Positions 26,307 to 35,768 of a stretch of DNA of 64,000 nucleotides are shown piece by piece; position 1 is the first letter of the stretch, and each line of letters starts with the position of its first letter. The DNA comes from Nostoc sp. TCL26-01. GTDB lineage: Bacteria; Cyanobacteriota; Cyanobacteriia; Cyanobacteriales; Nostocaceae. Both the position numbers and the translations under genes were made by a program. The notes below the pieces were generated by a model. It was given only the letters and a program-made list of their open reading frames with translations, was not told the DNA's origin and did not search any database. The stretch spans positions 6,104,809 to 6,168,808 of the forward strand of contig NZ_CP040297.1 of assembly GCF_013393945.1 (NCBI RefSeq). Direction: 5' to 3'.

Positions 26307-27674
26307 ATGAACCTTCCAGATAGTCCAAAAATGCCAAAATTTATGCAGCTTGTACAGTGGATATACAATCCATTGCAACTAATGGAAGCGTCTGCCAAAG
26401 CTCAAGGGGATTGTTTTACGTTATGGTTAACGAACAAACAGCCAATGGTATTTTTAAGTAATCCCCAAGCCATTCAACAGCTTTTCACTACTCCCTTAGA
26501 ACAGTTAGATGCACGGGGATCAGCCCAACTTTTACAACCCTTGTTAGGGGAGAACTCATTACTGTTACTTTCGGGAGAAACCCACCAACGCCAGCGTAAG
26601 TTATTAACTCCACCCTTTCATGGCGATCGTATGAGGGCTTACGGTGATATTATTACTGGCATCACCAAAGAAGTAATCAGTACTTGGAAAATCGACGAAC
26701 CCTTCTCTGTGCGGGACTCAATGCAGGAAATCGCCTTGCGGGTGATTCTCAAAACTGTGTTCGGTCTACATGAGGGAGAACGTTATACACAATTACAAAA
26801 ACGCCTGTATGCCATCTTGGACTTGACATCTTCTTCCTTACGTTCTTCTCTTTCGTTTTTCCCCATATTACGGGTAGATTTAGGTCACTGGAGTCCTTGG
26901 GGAAACTTTCTCCGACAACGGGAGGAAATTGATCAACTGTTGTATGCAGAAATTCAAGAACGCAGAGATGATCCTGACCCCTCGCGGACAGATATCCTGT
27001 CATTAATGATGTCAGCGCGGGATGAAAACGGCGAACCGATGACTGATGTGGAGTTACGTGATGAATTGATGACTTTGCTAGTCGCAGGGCATGAAACTAC
27101 AGCCTCAGCTTTAACATGGGCATTATATTGGATTCACCGTTTACCAGAAGTCAGAGAGAAACTTTTAGCGGAGTTGGATAATTTTGGTGACAATGCTGAT
27201 TTAAATGAAATCACACGCTTGCCTTATTTAACTGCTGTATGTCAAGAGACACTCCGCATCTATCCCATCGCCATGATTACCCTACCACGGATTGTTCAGA
27301 CACCACTAGAAATTATGGGTCATCAATTTGCGCCGGGAACATTGTTAGTTGGTTGTATTTATTTGACACACCGCCGACCAGATTTATATCCCCAGCCAGA
27401 ACAATTTAACCCAGAAAGATTTTTAGAAAAGCAATATTCATTGTATGAGTATTTACCTTTTGGGGGTAGTAATCGGCGCTGTTTAGGAATGGCTTTTGCA
27501 ATGTATGAAATGAAGTTGGTTTTGGCGACAGTATTATCTCACATGGATTTAAAATTAATTGACAGCTATCCAGTTAAACCTATCCGTCGTGGAGTCACCC
27601 TAGCACCCTCTGGTGGTAAGTGGTTGATAGCCACAGGACAGCATCAAAAAGTCAAGAATCCTGTTGGGGTGTAG
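26307..27674 (+). CDS. Cytochrome P450 (CYP110-like)
   Basis: About 455 residues. P450 motifs: I-helix AGHETTASA (oxygen activation), K-helix ETLR, the PERF meander (NPERF) and the heme-binding loop FGGSNRRCLG with the proximal cysteine. The CYP110 family is characteristic of filamentous cyanobacteria and hydroxylates fatty acids or terpenes; the subfamily is inferred from overall resemblance. The frame extends to 26286, but the ribosome site GAGGAG lies inside that extension, eight bases before the ATG at 26307, which decides the start. No redox partner gene or terpene synthase is adjacent. Confidence 0.9.
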   Translation: MNLPDSPKMPKFMQLVQWIYNPLQLMEASAKAQGDCFTLWLTNKQPMVFLSNPQAIQQLFTTPLEQLDARGSAQLLQPLLGENSLLLLSGETHQRQRKLLTPPFHGDRMRAYGDIITGITKEVISTWKIDEPFSVRDSMQEIALRVILKTVFGLHEGERYTQLQKRLYAILDLTSSSLRSSLSFFPILRVDLGHWSPWGNFLRQREEIDQLLYAEIQERRDDPDPSRTDILSLMMSARDENGEPMTDVELRDELMTLLVAGHETTASALTWALYWIHRLPEVREKLLAELDNFGDNADLNEITRLPYLTAVCQETLRIYPIAMITLPRIVQTPLEIMGHQFAPGTLLVGCIYLTHRRPDLYPQPEQFNPERFLEKQYSLYEYLPFGGSNRRCLGMAFAMYEMKLVLATVLSHMDLKLIDSYPVKPIRRGVTLAPSGGKWLIATGQHQKVKNPVGV

Positions 27675-27756
27675 TTAATTGATGCAGCGATCGCCTGTGG
27701 TATTTTGAGAATAGGCGATCGCTCTGATCAAAATATTAGTCCTATATTAACTCATT

Positions 27757-27933
27757 CTAATTATCTTGAGAGGTATCTGCTAAGTCTCGCTGTAATTGTT
27801 GTACTTGCTCTACTGTTAACCCTGTAATTCGCGCTACTGTTTCCACTGATAAACCCTCACGTAGCGAATTCAGTACTACTATTTCTAATGCTTTTTGGAT
27901 TCCCTTTTTTTCCCAGCTTGTAATGATTTCCAT
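27757..27933 (-). pseudogene. Rpn-type nuclease/transposase C-terminal remnant
   Basis: A 58-codon frame (MEIITSWEKKGIQ ... LREGLSVETVARITGLTVEQVQQLQ, given in part) matches the C-terminal tail common in cyanobacterial Rpn/PD-(D/E)XK-family transposase-like proteins. The frame is open for a few more codons upstream, then hits a stop, and the nuclease domain is missing. It is therefore a truncated relic or, less likely, a small free-standing gene. Confidence 0.6.
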
Positions 27934-28006
27934 AATTATCCTATCATTGGGGCGATCGCTGGATGTTTGTTATTCCCTGATATCATGACAAAGATGGCGA
28001 TCGCTC

Positions 28007-28938
28007 TCATTGATATGAGTGTTGTTTTGTAAATAATCCTTGTTGCGATCGCGCTAAAATAAATCGATATAAACTCTGCTCATAAAACATCTGACTTGGG
28101 CTATCTTTGAGTATTTTTAATGCTTGCTGTGCCAGTCGTTTAGCTTTATCCCAAAGAAGATTTTCTAGAGCAACTTCTGCTAAAAATCCATAATCTTGAG
28201 CAATTTGTAGCGCAGAATTAAAACTTTGATGTAATTTTAATGCCTTTTCTGCCAGAGTTTCTAAATCTGTCCAGGCTTTTAAGTGCCTCAGTACTTCACC
28301 TAAATGACTACTAACCCTTTTTTATCTTGCTGTTTCAGTCTAGCAATAGCCGGTTTGAGAAGTTCTTTATTGATAGATTCCAAAATACCATTAGTGCGTG
28401 GTTCTAAATATTGACGTAACTGCGATCACAGTTTAGGACTATCCTTAGTCTTAGCAGTAATCTTGGCAATACCCACAGACAACTCAGCCTCTACCCCAAT
28501 ATCTAACGGTGTTTGTAAAAAACCCACAATTTCTGTAAACAGATTTTGAAAGTATCCTGGCTTGAGGTTAATTTTGATGGCTTCTAAACTTTGACTTACC
28601 TCACGAGCTATAGCTAAGAGAATATCTGTAATATCCACATCAGCCAAATCTAAACCTTGGCTAGACTCAAAATACACCAAATGAAATCCCTGTTGTTCCA
28701 ACTCTGATTTGAGGCGGAGTAATTCTGTTGATTTACCACAACCAATATGTCCAGTAAATAATTGACAGGTAGGTTCATCAGGTGATAAGCGTGTGATAGT
28801 CCGTTCTAATTCATCAATAATCTTGCTACCACGCACCTTAGAAAAATCAATATAATATTGCCTATCTTCTGGTTTGCTGACAACCAAGGTTTTGCTGGGG
28901 TTGCACGCTTGAAAAAACCTGACCAAATCCAATTTCAT
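28007..28938 (-). pseudogene. Broken P-loop ATPase-TPR gene
   Basis: The first 170 codons (28938-28426) encode an AAA/STAND-like ATPase start with Walker A GHIGCGKST and YYIDFSKVRG. They end at an in-frame TGA (28426-28428), probably a CGA-to-TGA change. The same frame then continues (SQLRQYLEPRTNGILESINK...). Near 28306-28325 there is a frame change with missing sequence, after which a TPR-like region resumes (LRHLKAWTDLETLAEKALKLHQ..., DKAKRLAQQALKIL) to a stop at 28007. Family knowledge: such proteins are NACHT-like ATPase-TPR fusions. The central sensor/HD region is deleted, so the gene is dead. Confidence 0.75.
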
Positions 28939-29078
28939 AGTAAATCATCCGGAATCAGCCTGAGAATATACCTTATTCCTATTCCAAGATTATATCGATA
29001 TAATTCCTCCTCTGTGGAAATTACGCAGGAAAGATTAATCTCAATTTAGGCAATGCTACTAATCTTCATCAATAACCA

Positions 29079-29699
29079 TTAAGCCCAGCCTCGGAGCTTT
29101 TTGTGTACCTGTGCTAAGTACCACATATAATCATCAATTTTATATTGATCAGCCGCTTGCACTATATATGTTTGAGCCAAAGTTAAGTTATTCTGAGCTT
29201 CGTAATATAATCCTAAATAAAGATGACTGTAAAATTTCCCCTTCACACCGACTAATTGTCCCACATTCAACACATCATCTGTCGTACAGTTTCCCGCATA
29301 TAAATCATAAATAGATAGCATAATTTTTCGAGGATCATTTTTCACAGTTAATAGGTTGTTTCGTGCCTCTACTGTACCTACTAACCGCGCTAAACAAAGA
29401 TATCGCCAAACAGTCTCTTCTACATCTTGCGCATTGACTGTCAAATCTATCTCAAATTGTTGAGCGCCTTCGGCAAATCTATCAGCATAATAATAAGATA
29501 AGCCACGTTGCCAAAGATAAGGCTGAATACGCGGATCTAGTTTTTCAGCCATGTCAAAATCTTGAATAGATTCATGAATTTGCGCTAGCTGAAATTTAAC
29601 CATGCCTCGCCGAATATAAGCATGAGGATGATCAGGTTGATTTTGAATAACTTCATCCCATTGCCGGATTTGATCTTCTAAGGAATTGCCAAACCACAT
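29079..29699 (-). CDS. TPR-repeat protein
   Basis: A 206-residue soluble protein made of TPR helical pairs: HPHAYIRRGMVKFQLAQIHESIQDF, QPYLWQRGLSYYYADRFAEGAQQF and, after a less regular middle, KFYSHLYLGLYYEAQNNLTLAQTYI (each about 34 residues). It is a protein-interaction scaffold; homologues also occur in plastids. It lies just upstream of the broken ATPase-TPR gene on the same strand, and both have TPR content, but the sequences are not close copies. Confidence 0.8.
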   Translation of the reverse strand: MWFGNSLEDQIRQWDEVIQNQPDHPHAYIRRGMVKFQLAQIHESIQDFDMAEKLDPRIQPYLWQRGLSYYYADRFAEGAQQFEIDLTVNAQDVEETVWRYLCLARLVGTVEARNNLLTVKNDPRKIMLSIYDLYAGNCTTDDVLNVGQLVGVKGKFYSHLYLGLYYEAQNNLTLAQTYIVQAADQYKIDDYMWYLAQVHKKLRGWA

Positions 29700-30064
29700 G
29701 ATTTAATTACTTATTGCTCAGAGGACGTTTGAAAAGTCTGTTTCTTTGTCATGTTGAATGCAGCGTAGCGGAATGAAACATCTCGGTATGTGCCACAAAA
29801 CCTAGATTCTTCCTGACGCTCCGCTCCAGTCAGAATGACATTTTTATACCTACTGAAACTTTTCAAGCACCCTCTCAGACCCTTTGCAAAATCTTTACAC
29901 CTTTTTATCACCAAGAGTTGCTTGCTGGAGATGAAATTCTCATAGCAGTTAAGAGTCAGATGAGGTACAGTCTACTCTCTAATTTCTAGCCTCTAGCCTC
30001 TAGCCTCTAGTCCCTAACCTCTAACCTCTAGCCTCTAGCCTCTAGCCTCTAGTCCCTAACCTCA
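29700..30064. repeat. MITE-like repeat and CTAGCCT heptamer run
   Basis: 29746-29840 is a dispersed cyanobacterial repeat with ends TGTCATGTTGAATG / CAGAATGACA and the internal GCAGCGTAGCGGAATGAA element. About 29988-30062 is a run of CTAGCCT/CTAACCT heptamers. No gene is seen here; a minus-strand frame at 29711-29914 is a repeat artefact. Confidence 0.7.
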
Positions 30065-30100
30065 ACGAAATGTACCCCGCTAAAGCGAGAAACGCTATAG

Positions 30101-30415
30101 TTATTCAGTCTGAGTTTGTCTTTCTTGCTCAATCTCAGCTTGGATTTTGGCTAATTCTTCTGGCGAAAGTTCATCGAGACGTTTTTGGAAAAATGCTTGT
30201 TCATAGTCTTCTCGTTGTTGATGGTAGGTCATATTTTTTCCCACCGCACGCCAGCCATAGCTAGCTACCCAACCAATTAAACCAATTACTAATAAAGCTT
30301 GGCTCCAAATACCAGCTTGTTGACCATCCAAACCAACTAGCTGTAGTCCTAGATATGCCAAGCCACCGATGATAAAAATACCTAAGACAATTCCAAGAGC
30401 GTCAATACGTCGCAT
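30101..30415 (-). CDS. DUF3007-family membrane protein
   Basis: A 104-residue protein with two transmembrane helices (about residues 7-29 and 38-57) and a charged C-terminal helix (REDYEQAFFQKRLDELSPEE). It matches the DUF3007 family, whose gene commonly sits next to ndhL and trpA in cyanobacteria, exactly as here. Its role is unknown; association with the NDH-1 complex or thylakoid membrane is inferred only from gene order. Confidence 0.8.
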   Translation of the reverse strand: MRRIDALGIVLGIFIIGGLAYLGLQLVGLDGQQAGIWSQALLVIGLIGWVASYGWRAVGKNMTYHQQREDYEQAFFQKRLDELSPEELAKIQAEIEQERQTQTE

Positions 30416-30588
30416 AAGAGTAATGTTTTAAATGAGAATTCAGTGGTTAGAATATCCCAAAGGAGCTTGCTAAAGGAATCAGCATCTTATCAAAGATCAC
30501 AGACTACTGACAAAAATCCCTTGAGACAACTGACCACTGATAGCTGACAAAATCTCTAGACCCCAGGAGGACAGGAGATTTCTAATTG

Positions 30589-30801
30589 TTAAGCGGCAAT
30601 TTTGCGGGGACGGGGTCGCAGGTTGACAAAAGGCGATAAAACCAACAGTCCCGGAAAGAAGAAGAACACCAGAAAATACATAAAGGTGCGCTCAACAGAG
30701 CTAACCACGTACCAGCGTTGCTTTAAGTAGAACAGTAAGGCCACGGGGACAACAAATAAATAAGCTCCAGCTAAAGCCAGATATAGTAGGGGTACAATCA
30801 T
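30589..30801 (-). CDS. ndhL: NAD(P)H-quinone oxidoreductase subunit L
   Basis: A 70-residue protein with two hydrophobic helices (MIVPLLYLALAGAYLFVVP and FMYFLVFFFFPGLLVL) and a basic C-terminus. This is the cyanobacterial NDH-1 subunit NdhL, needed for ferredoxin-dependent cyclic electron flow, respiration and inorganic carbon uptake at the thylakoid. It is followed by the DUF3007 gene after 173 bp. Confidence 0.9.
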   Translation of the reverse strand: MIVPLLYLALAGAYLFVVPVALLFYLKQRWYVVSSVERTFMYFLVFFFFPGLLVLSPFVNLRPRPRKIAA

Positions 30802-31177
30802 AAATCCTTTATTTGAGTGGATTAAATCATCAAGTGCATCTATTTTCCATCATAGGCTGAACCCAAAGCCATAAGAAAGCGTAACTATTGGGCTTTTAAA
30901 TGACCTCGGCAAAAATTCCTGATAATTGCTGATCAAAATCATTAGACAATGCTACAATGGCAAAGCCACTAACGAAGCAGTATTTTGTGAGGCAAGGTTG
31001 AAACAGCTGATACTAGTTATATGAGAGTAAGCACCAGCAACTCTTAGCTAGAGCTAGCAAAGCACTCCATGCGGGTAAAAATTTTTCAATCTAGTTGGAC
31101 AAAAGGCGCAATTGGTGGTGAAATAAATGAGGGGGTATTTGCTACCTCCAAAAAATAACAAGCTCCCAATCAAATGG
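30802..31177. promoter_or_regulatory. Divergent intergenic region between ndhL and tRNA-Leu
   Basis: About 376 bp without an open frame of coding character. It must carry the ndhL promoter on the minus strand and the tRNA-Leu promoter on the plus strand; I do not see a decisive -10/-35 pair or an NtcA box. Confidence 0.4.
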
Positions 31178-31546
31178 GGGGGTGTGGCGGAATGGCAGAC
31201 GCTACGGACTTAAAATAATTGAGCCTTAAAGAAGAAATTCTTTAAGTGACTGCTCTCAAACTCAGGGAAACCTAAATCTGACTACAGACAAGGCAATCCT
31301 GAGCCAAGCCGAAAAGTAGTGATTAGCAAGTATTGAGTAACGAGTGATTTTCACACTCATAGCCCGAAACTTGTAAGCCGCAACCAATCGGAAGGTGCAG
31401 AGACTCGACGGGAGCTACCCTAACGTACAGCCGAGGGTAAAGAGAGAGTCCAATTCTCAAAGCCAACAGGCAGTAGCGAAAGCTGCGGGAGAATGAAAAT
31501 CCGTTGACCTTAAACGGTCGTGAGGGTTCAAGTCCCTCCACCCCCA
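31178..31546 (+). tRNA. trnL-UAA: tRNA-Leu(UAA) with group I intron
   Basis: The acceptor arms GGGGGTG (31178-31184) and CACCCCC (31539-31545) pair, with A at 31546 as discriminator; CCA is not encoded. The anticodon UAA is split after U. The mature tRNA is 34 + 51 = 85 nt, as expected for a long-variable-arm tRNA-Leu. The 3' exon reads AAAATCCGTTGACC...GGTTCAAGTCCC with the TPsiC arm intact. Confidence 0.97.
31212..31495 (+). other. Group I self-splicing intron in the tRNA-Leu anticodon loop
   Basis: A 284-nt intron, subgroup IC3 by family knowledge. It starts AAAATAATTGAGCC and ends GAGAATG; conserved core elements are visible (CTCAGGGAAACCTAAAT for P/Q and CAGAGACTCGACGGGAGCTACCC for R/S, given in part). 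It has no internal ORF. This is the ancient intron shared with plastids. Confidence 0.93.
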
Positions 31547-31757
31547 TATTCTCACAACTTAATCAGACTCGCTGGGTTTGGCTGGTTTAGTTCAGACATT
31601 TTGATTTTGGCATATCTAGCAAGGTTTGAGATGTGTCAATTCTGAATCATCCTAGCGGGAATGATCATAAGCGATCGCCTGGACACAAATGCTAGAACGC
31701 TGCTGATAGGTGTCAGTTGTTTGTTACTATTGACTACTGACCCCTGACTCATGACTC

Positions 31758-32549
31758 ATGACCGCTATTTCCGATCGCTTTAAAACTTTAGGACACGATG
31801 GTAAGTGTGCGCTAGTTCCCTTTATCACTGCTGGTGATCCTGATTTAGAGACTACTGCTGCTGCCTTAAAAATTTTAGATAGCAACGGTGCTGACTTGAT
31901 TGAATTGGGAGTTCCCTACTCTGATCCTCTCGCAGATGGGCCAGTTATTCAAGCTGCCGCTACCCGTGCCTTACAACGGGGAACAAAGCTGGAAGCAGTA
32001 CTGGAAATGTTAAAAGCTCTTACTCCCAGTTTACAAGCACCAATTATTTTATTTACCTATTACAATCCTATTCTGCACCGAGGTATTAATAATTTCCTAG
32101 AGCAAATTGCTGCTGCTGGCGTGTCTGGTTTGGTAGTACCGGATTTACCTTTAGAAGAGGCAGCAGATTTACTGAAACCAGCAAGTGAAATGGGTATCGA
32201 TATAATCTTACTGATAGCACCAACAAGTTCAGCCGAGAGAATAGAAGCGATCGCTCGTGCTTCTCAAGGATTTATCTATTTAGTAAGTGTGACAGGTGTC
32301 ACCGGGATGCGAACTCAAATAGAAACCCGTGTATCAGATTTACTACAACAAATTCGCCAAGTAACAGATAAACCCATCGGTGTCGGTTTTGGCATTTCTC
32401 AACCCGCACAAGCCACTCAAGTCAAAGAATGGGGCGCTGATGCAGCTATTGTCGGTAGTGCCTTTGTCAAACGCCTAGCCGAAGGAACACCAGAACAGGG
32501 ACTTTTGGCGATCGCTGAATTTTGTCAAAGTCTCAAAGCTTCAATATAG
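31758..32549 (+). CDS. trpA: Tryptophan synthase alpha chain
   Basis: A 263-residue TIM-barrel enzyme that cleaves indole-3-glycerol phosphate to indole and glyceraldehyde 3-phosphate and channels indole to TrpB. Catalytic Glu and Asp are in FITAGDPD...LIELGVPYSDPLADGP, and the phosphate-binding VGFGIS and GSAFVK motifs follow. trpB is not adjacent. Normal length. The ATG at 31758 follows an STRR-like GACTCATGACTCATG stretch, so the start region is slightly uncertain. Confidence 0.97.
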   Translation: MTAISDRFKTLGHDGKCALVPFITAGDPDLETTAAALKILDSNGADLIELGVPYSDPLADGPVIQAAATRALQRGTKLEAVLEMLKALTPSLQAPIILFTYYNPILHRGINNFLEQIAAAGVSGLVVPDLPLEEAADLLKPASEMGIDIILLIAPTSSAERIEAIARASQGFIYLVSVTGVTGMRTQIETRVSDLLQQIRQVTDKPIGVGFGISQPAQATQVKEWGADAAIVGSAFVKRLAEGTPEQGLLAIAEFCQSLKASI

Positions 32550-32940
32550 AACGGCGGGGTCAGTAGTCAATAGTCAATGGTCAATGGTCAATGGTCAATA
32601 GTCATTAGTCATGACTAACTGAGATAGAAGGACAAGGGGACAAGGGGAAAAACTTGTATAGGTTCTTTCCCCCATCCCCCATCCCCCCATCCCCTCTGGA
32701 CGATAGAGACAAATTAGATTAAAAAGTATAACAGTGCAGTTTTTTTTACTGATATTTGGTGGACAATTCAACATTTATGGTCTTGAATATTATCATCAGA
32801 TACTCAAAGGTAAAAAACATCGCTGACACAGCAACTGGAAATTTGGGTATTATATGAGTTAAGTAGGCTAAAAACTATGAGTGTGAGAGTGAGTCAGTCA
32901 AAAGTTATGATAAATACATCGCAGGTAAGGGGTGAGAGCG
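32550..32940. repeat. STRR-containing intergenic region
   Basis: 32565-32612 has GTCAATA/GTCAATG heptamers and 32625-32695 has GGACAAG and CCCCCAT units. 32700-32940 is AT-rich upstream sequence of the next gene, ending in AAGGGG eight bases before its ATG. No other gene is seen. Confidence 0.7.
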
Positions 32941-33585
32941 ATGAGTGAAAGTATGGCGTTTATCGGCGGTGTTGCCGTAGCTGGACTGGCGGCTCTCCTG
33001 TTACTCAAAGGCACAAGTGCTTCCCTACAGCCTAATTTTGCTGTTAACCCACAAATCCCAGCAACTGTAGTCCCGCCTCAAGGGATGCAGCCTTATCAAT
33101 ATCCACCTTACGGGCAAACCCAGTACCAGAATCCATCACCAGCTTCTCCTAACCCAGAGCAACGTGTGGAATTAGATCGGCTGAAAATGGATTTTGAGCG
33201 CTTAAAAAGTGATAACGAACAACTGAGAGCGCAAAATCAACAACTCCAGTTCCAGTGGCAAAATTATAATAATCAACAGCTACAGTTAGCTCAACAACAA
33301 AATACTCAAAGAGCCGCAGCTACCTTGTCACCACAAAATTCTTGGTGGTCTTCCCCTATCGTTTGGGCAGCCGGTGGTGCGACTCTGACTATTGGTGGTG
33401 GTATTGTTGTAGCTGGCGTACTGTCTTTGTTTACACCGCGTCAACGTGGTACTCGTACAGTCCAAGTCATTCACCCATACCAAGGCCCTACACCACCTTT
33501 AGTTCCCGTACGCCGGGCTGAATTTCTCCCCCCTGGCATGGAAACAAGGCGTGTTGAAGCCCACGAATACGACGAAATGCGATAG
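32941..33585 (+). CDS. Conserved hypothetical membrane-anchored coiled-coil protein
   Basis: About 214 residues. It has an N-terminal hydrophobic helix (AFIGGVAVAGLAALLLLKG), a Pro/Gln/Tyr-rich linker, a coiled coil (RVELDRLKMDFERLKSDNEQLRAQ and on, residues about 72-120, Gln-rich), a second hydrophobic segment (VWAAGGATLTIGGGIVVAGVLSLF) and a basic/proline C-tail. Topology suggests two membrane spans with the coiled coil outside or inside between them. No domain name is recognised. AAGGGG before the ATG at 32941 decides the start. Confidence 0.65.
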   Translation: MSESMAFIGGVAVAGLAALLLLKGTSASLQPNFAVNPQIPATVVPPQGMQPYQYPPYGQTQYQNPSPASPNPEQRVELDRLKMDFERLKSDNEQLRAQNQQLQFQWQNYNNQQLQLAQQQNTQRAAATLSPQNSWWSSPIVWAAGGATLTIGGGIVVAGVLSLFTPRQRGTRTVQVIHPYQGPTPPLVPVRRAEFLPPGMETRRVEAHEYDEMR

Positions 33586-33600
33586 CTTTTCTTAACTCTG

Positions 33601-33650
33601 TGTCTTTGTGCCTCTGTGGTAATAGCTAATTTAACCACAAAGACACAGAA
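33601..33650. repeat. Interspersed inverted repeat (GTGCCTCTGTGGT family)
   Basis: Second copy of the family at 20821-20880: TGTCTTTGTGCCTCTGTGGT pairs with ACCACAAAGACACA in the space between convergent genes. Confidence 0.75.
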
Positions 33651-33677
33651 GTGCGTTTTGCCAGAATCACCTTAACC

Positions 33678-35600
33678 TTAATATCCCCCCTGGGGAAGTT
33701 CTTGAGAATTATGAGTTTCTGGAGTTACTGGTTCTTGAGTCTCATGTACTTCTTCTTGGGAAGTATTTGACTCTCCTTGATTTTCTGTCTTGGGGGGTAA
33801 TTGTTTTTTGCTGGCATTTTCAGCTGCTTGTTTGAACAGTGGTTCTAACTTATCTTGCCAGTATTGAATGTTAGGTAACTTTTCGGGATGGTTTTTGTAG
33901 TCTAAGACTTTATCCCATTGACCATTATCTATGGCTTGGTTGATGTCGTTAAAAAGGGCATCAGCTTTAGACCAATCTTGTTGCCACTGATTGATAATTG
34001 CGGCTGTCTCTTTGAAGCCGGCGGAAGCATTAGCTGGGATAGATTTTAGCATGGCGATCGCTCCCAACAAATCCCCTGATTCATATTTCTTTCTAGCTTG
34101 TTCAATAATCTTGGTGCTATCTTCTGGGGTTGTAGTTGGTTGTGTCTGAGGAGAACTAGTATCTAAGACCTCTTCTGGTGCTGTATTTTCGATAATCTCA
34201 GACCGTGGTTGAGGTTGGGGTACGGGTCTATGGGTAATGAGGGTACTATCATTGACGGTTTTAATGGCGATCCCTTTTTCTTGCAAGCAAGATACCCATT
34301 GGGCTTGATTGAGAATCACATCGGAGTGCGCCCAAGCTAAACGACCAGAGTTAAGTTTTATTTCTACCCAACCTCGTTTTGTTTGTTTACCTGTGACCGG
34401 AAAGTTAGTATTTTCGTTGACTGTCTGCAATACAGTATCAGTATTAATGGAACTAGGTTCAGAACGAATATTAGAATTACCACCTACCACAGCCAGACAT
34501 TTATCGCCAGCATTCTGACCGAAAAAGTTGGCTGCCAAATTTTTCATATTAGGATAGACATTGGCTACCAAAACTGCCGTCCCACCTGCTAACACAAGTC
34601 CAATGATTAATGGTAATGGGTCAGATTTATGAGAGTCTTGAGGTGCTGATGGAGGTACAACTGGTTTGGCTGGGGCAACTGCCAGAGTTTGCTGGCGAGA
34701 CTTGGGTGCTAGAGTGGGTGGGTAGTCGGGGCTATTGAGAGATTTTTGAGATGTGGATGAGACAGCTACAGATACAGGATTCAGGGCGTTTTGACAAGCT
34801 TGTAGGGCTTCTTTGGCGGTTTGGTAGCGGTCTTTGAAATGGTAACGCACCATCTTGTTTAAGATAGATGCTAGGCGATCGCTAACATTAACTAAATGCT
34901 CCCAGAGAATTTCCCCTGTATTGGGGTCTTCTGGTAACTCGATGGCTGGTATCCCAGTCAACCCTTGAATAGCAATCATGCCCAAAGCATATATATCACT
35001 ATTGGGACGAGGTTTACCATGACCTTGTTCTGTGGGCATATAGCCGGGAGTACCGATAGCGACTGTGGCGGTGGCTTGTCCTTCTGCTGTGACTATTGGT
35101 GTCCGCAATTGTTTAACTGCACCAAAATCCACTAAAACTAATCTATGGTCTGTAGCACGACGGATGATATTGTCTGGCTTAATGTCGCGGTGAATTACAC
35201 CTTGATTGTGGACAAAATCTAGAATCCCCAAGACTTCTTGTAGCAGGTGAAAAACTTGGCTTTCACTCCAACGATTACCAGGAATGAGTTCTTCTGTCAG
35301 AGTATGTCCGTCAATAAACTCTTGTACTAGATAAAATTCTTGATTTTCATCAAAATAAGCCAGTAGTCTGGGGATTTGGTCATGATGACCCAGTTTTTCT
35401 AAAGTTTCGGCTTCATTATGGAACAGGCGTTTGGCTGTCTCAAAAACTCTGGGGTCAGAATTGGCAGGTTGGAGATGCTTGACGACACAAATGGGATTAC
35501 CTGGCCGCCGTGTATCTTCGGCAATGTAGGTTTGTCCGAATCCTCCCGTAGCCAGGACTCTGATTACTTTGTATCGATAGTCGAGTAACTTGCCAATCAT
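33678..35600 (-). CDS. Hanks-type Ser/Thr protein kinase with SH3-like domain
   Basis: About 640 residues. The kinase domain (about 10-270) has the glycine loop LATGGFGQTY, VVKHL lysine, catalytic HRDIKPDN and DFG (VLVDFGAVK), with the activation segment TPGYMPTEQ. A hydrophobic helix follows (LPLIIGLVLAGGTAVLVANVYP), then a bacterial SH3-like domain (NIRSEPSSINTDTVLQTV ... GWVEIKL) and a charged Pro/Gln-rich tail with predicted helices. The extracytoplasmic SH3 region suggests a sensor kinase. The frame opens at 35726, but the ATG at 35600 has GGAGGG immediately upstream and begins MIGKLLDYRYKV, the standard kinase start. Confidence 0.88.
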   Translation of the reverse strand: MIGKLLDYRYKVIRVLATGGFGQTYIAEDTRRPGNPICVVKHLQPANSDPRVFETAKRLFHNEAETLEKLGHHDQIPRLLAYFDENQEFYLVQEFIDGHTLTEELIPGNRWSESQVFHLLQEVLGILDFVHNQGVIHRDIKPDNIIRRATDHRLVLVDFGAVKQLRTPIVTAEGQATATVAIGTPGYMPTEQGHGKPRPNSDIYALGMIAIQGLTGIPAIELPEDPNTGEILWEHLVNVSDRLASILNKMVRYHFKDRYQTAKEALQACQNALNPVSVAVSSTSQKSLNSPDYPPTLAPKSRQQTLAVAPAKPVVPPSAPQDSHKSDPLPLIIGLVLAGGTAVLVANVYPNMKNLAANFFGQNAGDKCLAVVGGNSNIRSEPSSINTDTVLQTVNENTNFPVTGKQTKRGWVEIKLNSGRLAWAHSDVILNQAQWVSCLQEKGIAIKTVNDSTLITHRPVPQPQPRSEIIENTAPEEVLDTSSPQTQPTTTPEDSTKIIEQARKKYESGDLLGAIAMLKSIPANASAGFKETAAIINQWQQDWSKADALFNDINQAIDNGQWDKVLDYKNHPEKLPNIQYWQDKLEPLFKQAAENASKKQLPPKTENQGESNTSQEEVHETQEPVTPETHNSQELPQGGY

Positions 35601-35768
35601 ATTTCCCTCCCCAGAGTTATTACCTAGATTTTGCCGATGGTAATAAATATCTCCAATTTTTTTTACATGAAATCCGCTATCTTGATAAAAGATTTGGACT
35701 AAACACGCAATTTCCTTAATAAACACAGACTGTCAATTTTTCTTTTAGTGCCTTTATCTTGACTACCA

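Noticed and set aside
29711..29914. Minus-strand frame of 67 codons
   Set aside because: It spans the TGTCATGTTGAATG repeat and has no ribosome site or domain.
31323..31547. Minus-strand frame across the tRNA-Leu
   Set aside because: It is antisense to the intron and tRNA.
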